This document shows, piece after piece, positions 49,770 to 58,790 of a stretch of 64,000 bases of DNA. The notes below the pieces were generated by a model that worked only from the letters and a program-made list of their open reading frames with translations, ran no database searches and had not been told where the DNA came from. How positions within the stretch are numbered: position 1 is the first letter of the stretch; each line of letters begins with the position of its first letter. The translations under genes and the position numbers were made by a program. The stretch is from Pseudoalteromonas sp. T1lg88 (GTDB lineage Bacteria; Pseudomonadota; Gammaproteobacteria; Enterobacterales; Alteromonadaceae), in the NCBI RefSeq assembly GCF_002964765.1, contig NZ_PQCF01000004.1, forward strand, positions 22,718-86,717. Reading direction: 5' to 3'.

Positions 49770-50667
49770 AAAATACCCACTTATCAATAAATAATGCGAC
49801 AAAGAGTAACATTAAATGCAGGATAGAGAACTTAAAAACACGCATTGCCGATTGATGCTGAGGCTCGCGCTTTAAGCGCCAGGCATAGGCGATAAACATC
49901 AGGTTAAGCGCCGATGCCGCCAGCAGATAGAAGAGCCCGGACATGCCGATCAGATAGGGCAACACACAGACCAGAGCCAAGAGCACGGTATAACCGAGCA
50001 CGCAGGTTTTACAAAAATCGATACCATGGGTGACCGGCAGCATGGGAATATTGGCGCGGCGGTAATCCGCTTCACGGGCAATGGCCAAAGCCCAAAAGTG
50101 CGGCGGCGTCCAGGCAAAAATAATCATCACCAAAAGCCAAGGCGCGGCGGCCAGCTGCCCGGTTTCACTCACCCAGCCCAATAACGGCGGCATGGCGCCG
50201 GCCAAACCACCAATGACGATATTTTGCGGCGTTGCCCGCTTAAGAAACAGGGTATAAACCACCGCATAGCCCACCAGCGCCAGCAGGGTTAACAAGGCGG
50301 TCAGCCAGTTGGCAGCGCCGACCAGGGCAACAAAGCCAATGCCACCGAGCAGCGCCGCAAAGGCAAAGCCCCGTCCCTCACTGACCTTCCCCTGGGCCAC
50401 CGGGCGATGGCGGGTACGCGCCATCTTGGAGTCTATTTCGCGGTCGACAATATGGTTGATCACCGCCGCCGCCGCCGATAGCAGGCCAATGCCGAGCAGG
50501 CTGATCAGCTGCAGCCCCCAGGAGCGCCCCATATCCGGCGCCAGGGCCAGGCCAACCCAGGCGGTCAGTACCAGCATCAGTACCACCTTGCCCTTGCACA
50601 TGGCCAGATAATCGCGCCAGCTTGCACAGTGCGACAGAGAGGGTGTTAAGGTTATTGCTTTACTCAT
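49759..50667 (-). CDS. ctaB: Protoheme IX farnesyltransferase
   Basis: 302 aa, eight or nine helices, also known as CyoE. The UbiA-type prenyltransferase motif NHIVDREIDSKMARTRHRP is clear. It converts heme B to heme O, the substrate of CtaA encoded just upstream. Confidence 0.95.
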   Translation of the reverse strand: MSKAITLTPSLSHCASWRDYLAMCKGKVVLMLVLTAWVGLALAPDMGRSWGLQLISLLGIGLLSAAAAVINHIVDREIDSKMARTRHRPVAQGKVSEGRGFAFAALLGGIGFVALVGAANWLTALLTLLALVGYAVVYTLFLKRATPQNIVIGGLAGAMPPLLGWVSETGQLAAAPWLLVMIIFAWTPPHFWALAIAREADYRRANIPMLPVTHGIDFCKTCVLGYTVLLALVCVLPYLIGMSGLFYLLAASALNLMFIAYAWRLKREPQHQSAMRVFKFSILHLMLLFVALFIDKWVFYVA

Positions 50668-50685
50668 AATTCTTCTCCTTCGCGC

Positions 50686-51675
50686 CTAACATTTTCGTTT
50701 TTGTAAATAGCACAACCGCACCAGGGTCAGCAGCAACAGCAGGGCCATCAGGTTATGCGCCAGCGCCATCAACAAGGGGATCTGCAAATAGATCAGGGCA
50801 ACTCCCAGGGTGAGTTGGGCCGCCAGGGCGGCACCGACCGCTAAGGCCGCATTTTTAATGGTGCGCGAATAGGCAGCTTTATATACCCGCCACATGGCCG
50901 CACCGACAATCAAGAGTGTCATCAGAGCGCCAAAGCGGTGCAGCAGGTGAATAGACATGCGCGACTCGTAGGAGAGCACCCCATACTCGTAATTGGCATG
51001 CTCCATAGGCAAATGGAACACCTCGGCCAGGGAAAACGCCTCACTGCCTTCACACAGGGGAAAACCAACACAATGGGCGGCGGCATAATTGGCCGCCAGC
51101 CAGCCCCCTAAGGCAATCTGCACTATTACCATACTCAAGGCTGCCATGCTCCAGCCCTGCAAGCTTTTGGCACCTGGGTCGCCACCGGGCACGGGGCGAC
51201 TGTGGTTGCGCAAATACAAGAGCCATAACAGGCTGGCAATGGAGAAACCACCGAGCAGGTGGCCCATCACCACCAGAGGCTGCAGGTTCATGGTCACGGT
51301 CCACATACCCAACATGGCCTGGAAGATCACCAAGAGCACAAGCACCGTGGGCAAACGCACCGGCATACGGACCTGCTTGCCATAACGCCACGCATACAGG
51401 GCAATGGCGAGGATCAATAGCCCCAGGGTGCCGGCAAAGTAACGATGCACCATTTCCTTCAATGCCTTACCCTGATCCACCTCCATACCGGGAAAGTTTT
51501 CCTCCACCGCGGCGATTTCATGGGCCTTATCGGGCACGGTTAAAAAGCCATAACAGCCGGGCCAGTCGGGGCAACCCAGACCGGCATCGCTCAATCGCGT
51601 ATAGGCCCCCAGGCCCACCACCAACACGGCCAATAAAGCCGTAGTTAACACCAGAAATTTATAGTTTTTTGTCAT
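50686..51675 (-). CDS. ctaA: Heme A synthase
   Basis: 329 aa (COX15/CtaA), eight helices. Conserved LVGLGAYTRLSDAGLGCPDWPGCYG near the N-terminus and heme-ligand His in EMVHRYFAGTLG and MSIHLLHRFGAL. It oxidises heme O to heme A. ATG 51675 with AGAGG; the frame extends upstream over the previous gene's end, but the extension lacks similarity. Confidence 0.95.
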   Translation of the reverse strand: MTKNYKFLVLTTALLAVLVVGLGAYTRLSDAGLGCPDWPGCYGFLTVPDKAHEIAAVEENFPGMEVDQGKALKEMVHRYFAGTLGLLILAIALYAWRYGKQVRMPVRLPTVLVLLVIFQAMLGMWTVTMNLQPLVVMGHLLGGFSIASLLWLLYLRNHSRPVPGGDPGAKSLQGWSMAALSMVIVQIALGGWLAANYAAAHCVGFPLCEGSEAFSLAEVFHLPMEHANYEYGVLSYESRMSIHLLHRFGALMTLLIVGAAMWRVYKAAYSRTIKNAALAVGAALAAQLTLGVALIYLQIPLLMALAHNLMALLLLLTLVRLCYLQKRKC

Positions 51676-51685
51676 ACTGGCCTCT

Positions 51686-52189
51686 TTAACTGCTACGCGC
51701 ATAATTAAGTAGTTTTTTTAAGTCCTTCAACAATCCCTTGTGTACCAAGCGATTGGCGTCGGCTTGTGGAGCAAAGTCATACTCCAGCACCACCAAACCA
51801 TGGTGGTCGATTAAATACAGGCTGCCGGCATTCAGCTGCGCCGGAGCCCTGTTAATATGAATACTGGGCATGTCTTGCGCCTTGGGCGCTGCTTCGCCCA
51901 AGACGGCAATGCGCACCTTGTCTTTATTTTTACCCAGAGCCACATAGAGCGACTGCAAGTCCTGCCATTGCTGCGCACAGCCCTGACAGGGCTCGGTATT
52001 AACCAGGGCTATGGTCCAGGGCGATGGCGGGTATTGCTGCCAGTCGCTCAGTTCTACCTGCTCGCTCATCAGCCGCCCTTGATTGCTTTGATGGCCGGGC
52101 AGCCAGCCGGAATACAAAACCGCCACGGCGGCAACAATGGGCAGCAAAAAGCAGCCGATAAATAACATAAGGGGTTTAGGTAGCTGCAT
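51686..52189 (-). CDS. Membrane-anchored thioredoxin-like protein of the oxidase cluster
   Basis: 167 aa. One N-terminal helix (LMLFIGCFLLPIVAAVAVLY), then a thioredoxin-like domain with CQGC in LVNTEPCQGCAQQWQDLQSL and GSLYLIDHHGLVVLEYDF later. The location inside the cluster suggests a role in copper or thiol chemistry of oxidase assembly (inference). The ATG at 52189 with AAGGAG overlaps the surf1 end by 14 bp. Confidence 0.75.
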   Translation of the reverse strand: MQLPKPLMLFIGCFLLPIVAAVAVLYSGWLPGHQSNQGRLMSEQVELSDWQQYPPSPWTIALVNTEPCQGCAQQWQDLQSLYVALGKNKDKVRIAVLGEAAPKAQDMPSIHINRAPAQLNAGSLYLIDHHGLVVLEYDFAPQADANRLVHKGLLKDLKKLLNYARSS

Positions 52190-52907
52190 GCGTTCTCCTT
52201 GCTCGCCAATAGGCACTTAAAGCAATCACCAAGGCCGCCAGGGCAATTAAAAACCACTGCCAGGCGTACGCCTTGTGCTTGTCTGCGGACATGGTGACCG
52301 GCTGGTAATGGGGGATGGCGCCTATGCCATCAATGGCATCTTGGGCATAGACCATAAAGGGATATATGGGTTTGCGGGTTTGCTCGCTCATCTGGGTGAT
52401 GGCGATCTCTTGAATACGTTTAGGCCAACCCTGCTCCGCCTGGCTGTCGCTCAGGGTAAACTGCGCCAGCGGCCCTTCTTTGACCAGCGCCTGGCGCAGG
52501 GTGATCTGCGCTGGCAGCTCAATGGCGGGGAGCTCACTGCGCGCACTTGGCGCCTGCACAAAGCCCAGATTGACCACCAGCCAGTGGCTGGAGCTCGGAG
52601 GCAAGGCCAGTGCCAGCAGATCGTAGCCGACCCGGCCCTGATACACCTGATTGTCCAGCAGCCAGTATTCACGCTGCAGCTTGGCATCGAAGCCTACCTG
52701 CAAACCTGTGGCATCTTCGCTTTCGATATAGCGCAGCGCCTTGGTCAAAGGCATAACGCCCTGAGCCGACCAGGAATCCAGCAGCTGTTGTCTTTGCTGT
52801 TTTTGTTCTGCCCGTTCAAGTTGCCAAAAACCCAAGCGAGTACAAACAGTTACCGCGAGGATAACCAGCCCTATCCATAAAATTGCGCTAAGCTTAGCTG
52901 TAAACAC
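52176..52907 (-). CDS. SURF1 family oxidase assembly protein
   Basis: 243 aa with two helices at the ends (about 7-24 and 218-233) and a periplasmic domain, the SURF1 layout. Signature RLGFWQLERAEQK at the N-terminus. It assists heme A insertion. The start appears to be GTG at 52907, 29 bp from the divergent DUF2909 gene. Confidence 0.92.
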   Translation of the reverse strand: MFTAKLSAILWIGLVILAVTVCTRLGFWQLERAEQKQQRQQLLDSWSAQGVMPLTKALRYIESEDATGLQVGFDAKLQREYWLLDNQVYQGRVGYDLLALALPPSSSHWLVVNLGFVQAPSARSELPAIELPAQITLRQALVKEGPLAQFTLSDSQAEQGWPKRIQEIAITQMSEQTRKPIYPFMVYAQDAIDGIGAIPHYQPVTMSADKHKAYAWQWFLIALAALVIALSAYWRARRTHAAT

Positions 52908-52936
52908 TCAACCACCAACCTCGGAGTATCCGTATC

Positions 52937-53239
52937 TTGCTTATTAAAATTATAATTATTGCGCTCTTGCTGACCGTCATTTACACCCTTTTCCGCGCCT
53001 TACTGGCGATGATAAAAGCCGATAACAAGGTGCCTATGTCGCGCTATTTGGGCAAACGCGTTGCCCTGTGCATCCTGGTACTTATTATTATTTTGCTGGC
53101 GCAGCAGTTTGGTCTGCTGCGCTTTAATCAATCACCGATCACAACACATACACAAATACAAACAGGCACAGCCACACCACATCTACAAAGTGCCAGTACC
53201 AGGCCGCCGCTTGAAAGGCGAAATACTTTTCGCTGCTAA
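52937..53239 (+). CDS. DUF2909 family twin-helix membrane protein, 3' end antisense to coxC
   Basis: 100 aa: two helices (about 2-24 and 43-62) in the pattern of DUF2909 proteins found within cytochrome oxidase clusters. Function unknown. The start is TTG at 52937, with GGAG ten bases upstream. The family is usually about 70 residues; here a hydrophilic tail of about 35 residues is encoded by sequence that is antisense to the last 101 bp of coxC. Confidence 0.7.
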   Translation: MLIKIIIIALLLTVIYTLFRALLAMIKADNKVPMSRYLGKRVALCILVLIIILLAQQFGLLRFNQSPITTHTQIQTGTATPHLQSASTRPPLERRNTFRC

Positions 53240-54020
53240 AGTGGCCCTTTAACACCCGGATCCAGACCACAATAAGCATTATGGTGCCCAGGGTTACGTG
53301 CAGGCCGTGAAAGCCGGTAAGCAAGAAGAAGGTATTGCCGTAAATGCCGGAATCCAGCTTCAGTCCTAAATCCTGATAGGCATGCACATATTCATAGGCT
53401 TGCAGGCCCAAGAAACAGATACCAAGAACTATGGTCAACAGCAGGAATAGGGTCAGAGGCGTGCGCTTATCTTTTTCTATGGCGGTGTGAGCAAACTGCA
53501 AGGTTACCGACGACACCAAGAGGATAATGGTGTTGATAAGCGGTAGACCCTGCCAGCCCATGGCCTGGGTGCTGGTGCCATCCGGAGTGTTTTCCAGCGG
53601 CCATGCAGATGTGAATTCCGGCCATAACACTTCGCCCGTCATCACATTATTGCCATCACCACCGAGCCAGGGCACCGCCAGCATACGGGCGTAGAACAAG
53701 GCGCCGAAGAAGGCGGCAAAGAACATCACCTCGGAGAAAATAAACCAGCTCATGCCCTGTCTAAAGGAGCGATCCATCTGCATCGAGTAGAGACCGCCAT
53801 GGGACTCGCTGATGACATTACGAAACCAGCCCACCAGCATGTACAGCAACACGGCAATACCGGCAAATAACAGGTAATGGCCATGGCTACTTTCCTGCTC
53901 CATTTGCATCACGGTTAGACCGGCACCGGCGGCAATAAAGAACAACGCCACCGCGCCGACTATCGGCCAGGGACTTTGCGCCGGCACATAGTACTTTTGA
54001 TACTCTTCACTCATATTCAT
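53139..54020 (-). CDS. coxC: Cytochrome c oxidase subunit III
   Basis: 293 aa, seven helices. Conserved EVMFFAAFFGALFYAR, GFHGLHVTLGTIML and AAAWYWHFVDVVWLCLFVFVY. It stabilises the proton-pumping core. Its 3' end overlaps the convergent DUF2909 gene. Confidence 0.96.
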   Translation of the reverse strand: MNMSEEYQKYYVPAQSPWPIVGAVALFFIAAGAGLTVMQMEQESSHGHYLLFAGIAVLLYMLVGWFRNVISESHGGLYSMQMDRSFRQGMSWFIFSEVMFFAAFFGALFYARMLAVPWLGGDGNNVMTGEVLWPEFTSAWPLENTPDGTSTQAMGWQGLPLINTIILLVSSVTLQFAHTAIEKDKRTPLTLFLLLTIVLGICFLGLQAYEYVHAYQDLGLKLDSGIYGNTFFLLTGFHGLHVTLGTIMLIVVWIRVLKGHFSSEKYFAFQAAAWYWHFVDVVWLCLFVFVYVL

Positions 54021-54032
54021 GCCTCATTTGGG

Positions 54033-54575
54033 TTATCGCGCCGCCGCCACTAACGACTCGCTATGCTTGGCGCTGATATCAAAAAGCGTATATGACAGCG
54101 TTAGCTCCTCGTATTCGGGGGGCAACGCCGGATCGACATAAAATCTTAATTGATATTCTTGTTGTTCGTTGGCCTGCAAGGTTTGCTGGTCAAAGCAAAA
54201 GCACGCCAGTTTATGCAGGTATTTTGCCGCTAACCCAGGAGAGACAGACGGAATGGCCTGCATCACCCGGGCTTGATCGCTGGTATTGGCCGCCGCAAAG
54301 GTCACCAGGCTCATCTCGCCGGGCTTCACCACCACAGACTGCTGCTGAGCGCTGACCTTAAAGGGCGCACCGCTTTGGGCATGGGTGGTAAAGCTCACGG
54401 TAACCTCACGGCTGTTATCCACCCGCTCGCTTTGCCGCGCCTGCTCCATGGAGGGCTTGCCGTTAAGGCCGGTGACATCGCAGAACACGTCGTACAAGGG
54501 CACCAGCGCAAAGGCAAAGGCGAACATCGCCAGGGTGCCTAATAAGAGCTTTCTTAACAGCGGCATATGGTTCAT
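54033..54575 (-). CDS. ctaG: Cytochrome c oxidase assembly protein CtaG (Cox11)
   Basis: 180 aa, one N-terminal helix and an Ig-like copper-binding domain. Conserved LYDVFCDVTGLNGK and the metal-binding CFCFDQQTL. It delivers CuB to subunit I, encoded immediately upstream. Confidence 0.95.
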   Translation of the reverse strand: MNHMPLLRKLLLGTLAMFAFAFALVPLYDVFCDVTGLNGKPSMEQARQSERVDNSREVTVSFTTHAQSGAPFKVSAQQQSVVVKPGEMSLVTFAAANTSDQARVMQAIPSVSPGLAAKYLHKLACFCFDQQTLQANEQQEYQLRFYVDPALPPEYEELTLSYTLFDISAKHSESLVAAAR

Positions 54576-56150
54576 TTATTTCACCTCGGGCGGCGTTTCA
54601 AAGGTGTGATACGGCGCCGGTGAAGCCACCTGCCACTCTAAACCCTCGGCTCCGTCCCACACCTTGGCCGGGGCCTTTTCGCCAGCCTTGATGCACTTAA
54701 ACACCACGGCCACAAACAGCAGCTGCGATAGACCAAAGGCAAAACCGCCGATACTGATAATGGCGTTAAAGTCGGCAAACTGCAGCGCATAGTCTGGGAT
54801 ACGACGGGGCATGCCCGCGAGGCCAACAAAGTGCATGGGGAAGAAGAGCACGTTGACGCTGATCAGCGACATCCAGAAGTGCCACTTCGCCAGCCTAGTG
54901 TTGTACATATGCCCGGTCCATTTCGGCAGCCAGTAATAGGCCGCGGCCATAATGGAGAACACCGCCCCGGTAACCAGCACATAGTGGAAATGCGCCACCA
55001 CAAAGTAGGTATCATGGTATTGGAAATCCACCGGCGTAATCGCCAGCATCAGGCCGGAGAAGCCGCCCAGGGTAAAGAGCACGATAAAGGCGATGGCAAA
55101 CATCATCGGCGCTTCAAAACTGATGGAGCCGCGCCACATGGTCGCCACCCAGTTGAACACCTTGACCCCGGTGGGCACGGATATCAACATGGTGGAGTAC
55201 ATAAAGAACAGCTCGCCGGCCAGCGGCATGCCGGTGGTAAACATATGGTGCGCCCAGACCACGAAGGACAACAAGGCAATGGACGCGGTGGCATACACCA
55301 TGGAGGAGTAGCCAAAGAGTTTTTTACGCGAGAAGGTGGGCACTATGGTGGAGATAATACCAAACGCCGGCAAGATCATGATGTACACCTCGGGGTGACC
55401 GAAGAACCAGAAAATATGCTGGAACATCACGGGATCGCCACCACCGGCGGCATTAAAGAAGTCGGTGCCGAAGTATTTATCCGTCAGTACCATGGTCACC
55501 GCCCCGGCCAGAACCGGCATTACCGCAATCAGCAGGAAGGCGGTGATCAGCCAGGTCCATACGAACAGCGGCAGCTTCATCCACTTCATGCCCGGCGCCC
55601 GCAGGTTGACGATAGTCACTATGACGTTAATGGCACCCATAATGGAGCTGATACCCATAATATGGATGGCAAACACAAACAGCGCGGTATTGTCGTTGCT
55701 GTAGGTGGTCGACAGCGGCGCGTAGAAGGTCCAACCGAAGGCCGGGCCGCCCCCATCCATAAACAGCGACATCAGCAAGATGGCAAAGGCAAAGGGCAGG
55801 ATCCAGAAGCTCCAGTTGTTCATGCGCGGCAAGGCCATATCCGGCGCCCCGATCATCATGGGGATCATCCAGTTGGCCAGGCCGGTAAAGGCCGGCATCA
55901 CCGCACCGAAAACCATGATCAAGCCATGCACCGTGGTCATCTGGTTAAAAAAGTGCGGGTCGACCAATTGTAATCCCGGCTGAAACAGCTCGGCGCGGAT
56001 CACCATGGCCATGGCGCCGCCGGTTAAAAACATCAGCAGCGAAAACAGCAGGTATAGCGTGCCTATGTCTTTATGGTTAGTGGTAAAGAGCCAGCGTTTA
56101 ATGCCAGTCGCAGGCCCGTGATGTTCGTGTGTTGCAGCTGCTGTACTCAT
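54576..56150 (-). CDS. coxA: Cytochrome c oxidase subunit I
   Basis: 524 aa catalytic subunit with 12 helices. Heme a and a3/CuB ligands are in TTVHGLIMVFGAVMP, WFFGHPEVYIMILPAFG (His-Pro-Glu-Val-Tyr crosslink motif) and VAHFHYVLVTG. Starts overlapping the coxB stop (ATGA). ctaG follows directly, one base after its stop. Confidence 0.97.
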   Translation of the reverse strand: MSTAAATHEHHGPATGIKRWLFTTNHKDIGTLYLLFSLLMFLTGGAMAMVIRAELFQPGLQLVDPHFFNQMTTVHGLIMVFGAVMPAFTGLANWMIPMMIGAPDMALPRMNNWSFWILPFAFAILLMSLFMDGGGPAFGWTFYAPLSTTYSNDNTALFVFAIHIMGISSIMGAINVIVTIVNLRAPGMKWMKLPLFVWTWLITAFLLIAVMPVLAGAVTMVLTDKYFGTDFFNAAGGGDPVMFQHIFWFFGHPEVYIMILPAFGIISTIVPTFSRKKLFGYSSMVYATASIALLSFVVWAHHMFTTGMPLAGELFFMYSTMLISVPTGVKVFNWVATMWRGSISFEAPMMFAIAFIVLFTLGGFSGLMLAITPVDFQYHDTYFVVAHFHYVLVTGAVFSIMAAAYYWLPKWTGHMYNTRLAKWHFWMSLISVNVLFFPMHFVGLAGMPRRIPDYALQFADFNAIISIGGFAFGLSQLLFVAVVFKCIKAGEKAPAKVWDGAEGLEWQVASPAPYHTFETPPEVK

Positions 56151-57280
56151 TGTTCTTCCCCATCAATAAAGGCCTGGATCGCACTTGGTTGCACCGTATC
56201 GCCGGTGTCATTACCAAAGGCATTACGCTGGTAAGTAACAACGGACGCGAGCTCTTTAATAGTGAGCTGGCTAACAAACGCCTGCATGGCGGTGCCAGGT
56301 TTACCGTGTACCACGATATCGATGTGGTCTTTGATTTCGCCGGTCGCGATTGGGCTGCCCTTGATTGCCGGGAATACTCCGGGAACGCCGAGACCAGTCG
56401 GTTGGTGACAGGCTACGCAGCGGGTCATATAGATCTTCTCACCAGTGCTCATGAGCTCGTCATGAGACAGGGTTTGGTCGAGTAAGGCAGCATCGGCATC
56501 GGCCTGGTCTAACATCGCTTGTTTTTGCGCCGCCAGCCAGATATCAAACTCCTCAGGGGATTTCGCTTCAACCACCACGGGCATAAAGCCGTGGTCCTGA
56601 CCACACAGCTCGGCACACTGACCGCGATAGATACCCTCTTCGTTAACCTTGGTCCAGGCCTCGTTGATAAAGCCTGGGTTGGCGTCTTTTTTCACCGCAA
56701 AGTCCGGAACCCACCAGGAGTGAATAACATCGTCCGAGGTCATCAGAAAACGTACTTTTTTACCGGTTGGGATCACCAGCGGCTTATCCACTTCCAGCAG
56801 GTAGTTTTCGCCTTTATTCTCGGCATTTTGAATTTGCTCCTGAGGGGTGGCCAGCAGCGAATAAAAGCCCAGATCATGGCCCATGTATTCGTAATGCCAC
56901 TTCCACTGCGAGCCGGTCACCTTAATGGTGATGTCCGCCTTGCTGGTGTCTTCCATGGCGATCAAGGTCTTGGTCGCCGGCACCGCCATGCCGATAAGGA
57001 TAAGAAAGGGAATAGCGGTCCAAAGAATTTCGACCTTAGTGCTTTCATGGAAGGTGGCGGCGGTAACGCCCTTGGATTTACGGTGCCTGAGCAAGGCCCA
57101 AAACATGACCGAGAATACGATCACCCCAATCACACAGCAGATGATAAATATCGTCATATGCAATTGGTAAACATTCTCGCTGATATCCGTCACCCCGGGG
57201 CGCAAGTTGTACTTGCTGTTGGCCAAGGCCAGATGGGGAGCAAACAAACACAGCAACATGAGGGAGCAAAGCTGCTTCAT
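56147..57280 (-). CDS. coxB: Cytochrome c oxidase subunit II with fused cytochrome c domain
   Basis: 377 aa. Signal peptide (1-20), two helices (about 43-65 and 85-105), cupredoxin domain with CuA ligands in CAELCGQDHGFMP, then a C-terminal cytochrome c domain (about 285-370) with heme motif CVACH and a Met ligand region (GTAMQAFVSQL). The fusion makes this a caa3-type oxidase subunit. First gene of the cluster. Confidence 0.96.
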   Translation of the reverse strand: MKQLCSLMLLCLFAPHLALANSKYNLRPGVTDISENVYQLHMTIFIICCVIGVIVFSVMFWALLRHRKSKGVTAATFHESTKVEILWTAIPFLILIGMAVPATKTLIAMEDTSKADITIKVTGSQWKWHYEYMGHDLGFYSLLATPQEQIQNAENKGENYLLEVDKPLVIPTGKKVRFLMTSDDVIHSWWVPDFAVKKDANPGFINEAWTKVNEEGIYRGQCAELCGQDHGFMPVVVEAKSPEEFDIWLAAQKQAMLDQADADAALLDQTLSHDELMSTGEKIYMTRCVACHQPTGLGVPGVFPAIKGSPIATGEIKDHIDIVVHGKPGTAMQAFVSQLTIKELASVVTYQRNAFGNDTGDTVQPSAIQAFIDGEEQ

Positions 57281-57597
57281 GTACCATCTCCTTAACTACG
57301 CGCAACGCAAAAAGGGAAGAGGCAATTACTGCTAGCCAATCTTCGTTATTATTATGCTTGGACTGGCCGATTCAATTTTCTGCAAACAAAGTGCGCAAAA
57401 AGCAACCAGCAAAGCCTGTAATATAACCAATTAGTCAAGAATTGAGCGAATAGCAAGAAATGAAGCGTTTTTGTTTTTCTTTTTTAAATAAATATTTGGG
57501 GGATATTCAAACTGTTAGCGCGTAAGGAAAGAAAGGAGAAAAGCGCCGTAAAACCCCCAATAAACGGCGTATCGGGGGCAAAAATACCGAATAAAAA
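57281..57597. other. 317-bp intergenic region between coxB and lexA
   Basis: No gene seen. Both flanking genes are on the minus strand, so it holds the lexA 3' end and the cox promoter. Four short blocks alternate at 57544-57578 (CGCCG, CCCCC, CGGCG, GGGGG), which can form either of two mutually exclusive stems or an H-type pseudoknot just after lexA. I cannot place -35/-10 elements with confidence. Confidence 0.55.
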
Positions 57598-58215
57598 CTA
57601 CATCCAGTCGGCGTTTCGAATTACACCAACCGCTAAGCCCTCAATATCAAAGGATTCATGTTCTAAATCGACTTCGATGGGAGCAAATTCTTCGTTTTCC
57701 GCATGCAGGAAAACCTTGCGGCCGGCCTTTTCCAGGCGCTTCACGGTTACGTCGTCACCCACTCGGGCCACCACCACCTGACCGTTTTCGGCCACTTGCG
57801 CACGGTGTACCGCCAGCAGATCGCCATCAAGAATGCCGATATCCTTCATACTCATGCCGTTAACCCGTAGCAGATAATCCGCCGCCGGTTTAAACAACAT
57901 GGGGTCGATTTGGCAATGGCTCTCGATATGCTCCTGCGCCAAAATGGGCTCACCGGCGGCAACCCGACCGATTAGCGGCAGGCCTAATTGCTCCGGCTCT
58001 TCTTCCTCAACCAGCTGAATACCGCGGCTGGCACCGGGTTTCATTCTGATCACCCCTTTTTTGGCCAGCGCCTTAAGGTGCTCCTCGGCGGCATTGGCAC
58101 TGCGAAAACCTAATGTTTGTGCAATTTCGGCGCGCGTCGGCGGCATGCCGGTGTCTTTAATAAAGACTTTGATCAGCTCTAAAATTTGCGATTGGCGATT
58201 AGTTAAAGGGCGCAT
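57598..58215 (-). CDS. lexA: LexA repressor, SOS regulator
   Basis: 205 aa. N-terminal winged helix (1-70; [26 protein letters not shown]), autocleavage site Ala87-Gly88 in GRVAAGEP, catalytic Ser122 in NGMSMKD and Lys159 in VTVKRLEK. RecA-induced self-cleavage relieves repression of DNA-damage genes. Two LexA boxes precede it, so it is autoregulated. Confidence 0.98.
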   Translation of the reverse strand: MRPLTNRQSQILELIKVFIKDTGMPPTRAEIAQTLGFRSANAAEEHLKALAKKGVIRMKPGASRGIQLVEEEEPEQLGLPLIGRVAAGEPILAQEHIESHCQIDPMLFKPAADYLLRVNGMSMKDIGILDGDLLAVHRAQVAENGQVVVARVGDDVTVKRLEKAGRKVFLHAENEEFAPIEVDLEHESFDIEGLAVGVIRNADWM

Positions 58216-58219
58216 ACAA

Positions 58220-58260
58220 CTGGTTTTCCATACAGTACATTTAACTGTGAGTATATACAG
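58220..58260 (-). promoter_or_regulatory. Twin LexA (SOS) boxes of lexA
   Basis: On the minus strand CTGTATATACTCACAG (58245-58260) is identical to one of the two boxes of E. coli lexA, and CTGTATGGAAAACCAG (58220-58235) matches CTGT-N8-ACAG with one mismatch. Box centres are 25 bp apart, and the second ends five bases before the ATG, overlapping the place for a ribosome site. Confidence 0.9.
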
Positions 58261-58421
58261 TTGTCAGAAAATCGCAAATATATTCAATGATTTTGCTGCT
58301 TCCACAGTCAGGAGTTATTTCTAAGCTGTATCAGCGACTGCGCAAATACTTGAAAAAGCGCCTACAGTTATAGGTAGCCGATTTCGCATCGAAGCATTTT
58401 AAATGAAAGAAGGAACCCAAT

Positions 58422-58790
58422 ATGCTCTGTATCAGCCTAGATAATGAACATGATATTGGCGTATTTACCCCCCATGGCGAGTTGTCTGCCGCCGACTTTA
58501 TAGCCGCCGTACGTATTATAGATCCCTATATAGAGCGTCATGGTGGACTCAAGGGGCTAATGATAGCCACCCGTCACTTTCCCGGCTGGGATTCGTTTGC
58601 GGCCTTGTCGGCGCACCTGCGCTTTGCCCGCGACCACCATAAGAGAATCAGCAGGATAGCCGTAGTTACCGACTCTCCCCTGGCCATGCTCGGCGAGCAT
58701 TTAACGGCGCATTTTATCAGTGCCGAAATCAGAGCCTTTCAATATGACCAGATGGAGCAAGCACGTAACTGGGTGAGTGAGGCCGATTAA
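58422..58790 (+). CDS. SpoIIAA-like (STAS-fold) protein
   Basis: 122 aa, matching the SpoIIAA-like family (PF11964, formerly DUF3478): FTPHGELSAADFIAA at the N-terminus, GLKGLMIATRHFPGWDSFAALSAHLRFARDHHKRISRIAVVTD in the centre. Function unknown; possible lipid- or nucleotide-binding STAS fold. It is convergent with the DUF924 gene, 3' ends overlapping by 4 bp. Confidence 0.85.
   Translation: MLCISLDNEHDIGVFTPHGELSAADFIAAVRIIDPYIERHGGLKGLMIATRHFPGWDSFAALSAHLRFARDHHKRISRIAVVTDSPLAMLGEHLTAHFISAEIRAFQYDQMEQARNWVSEAD

Noticed and set aside
54831..55973. Long open frame of 380 codons on the plus strand within coxA
   Set aside because: It is antisense to coxA, has a biased His/Gly/Gln composition typical of a shadow of a membrane-protein gene, and matches no family.
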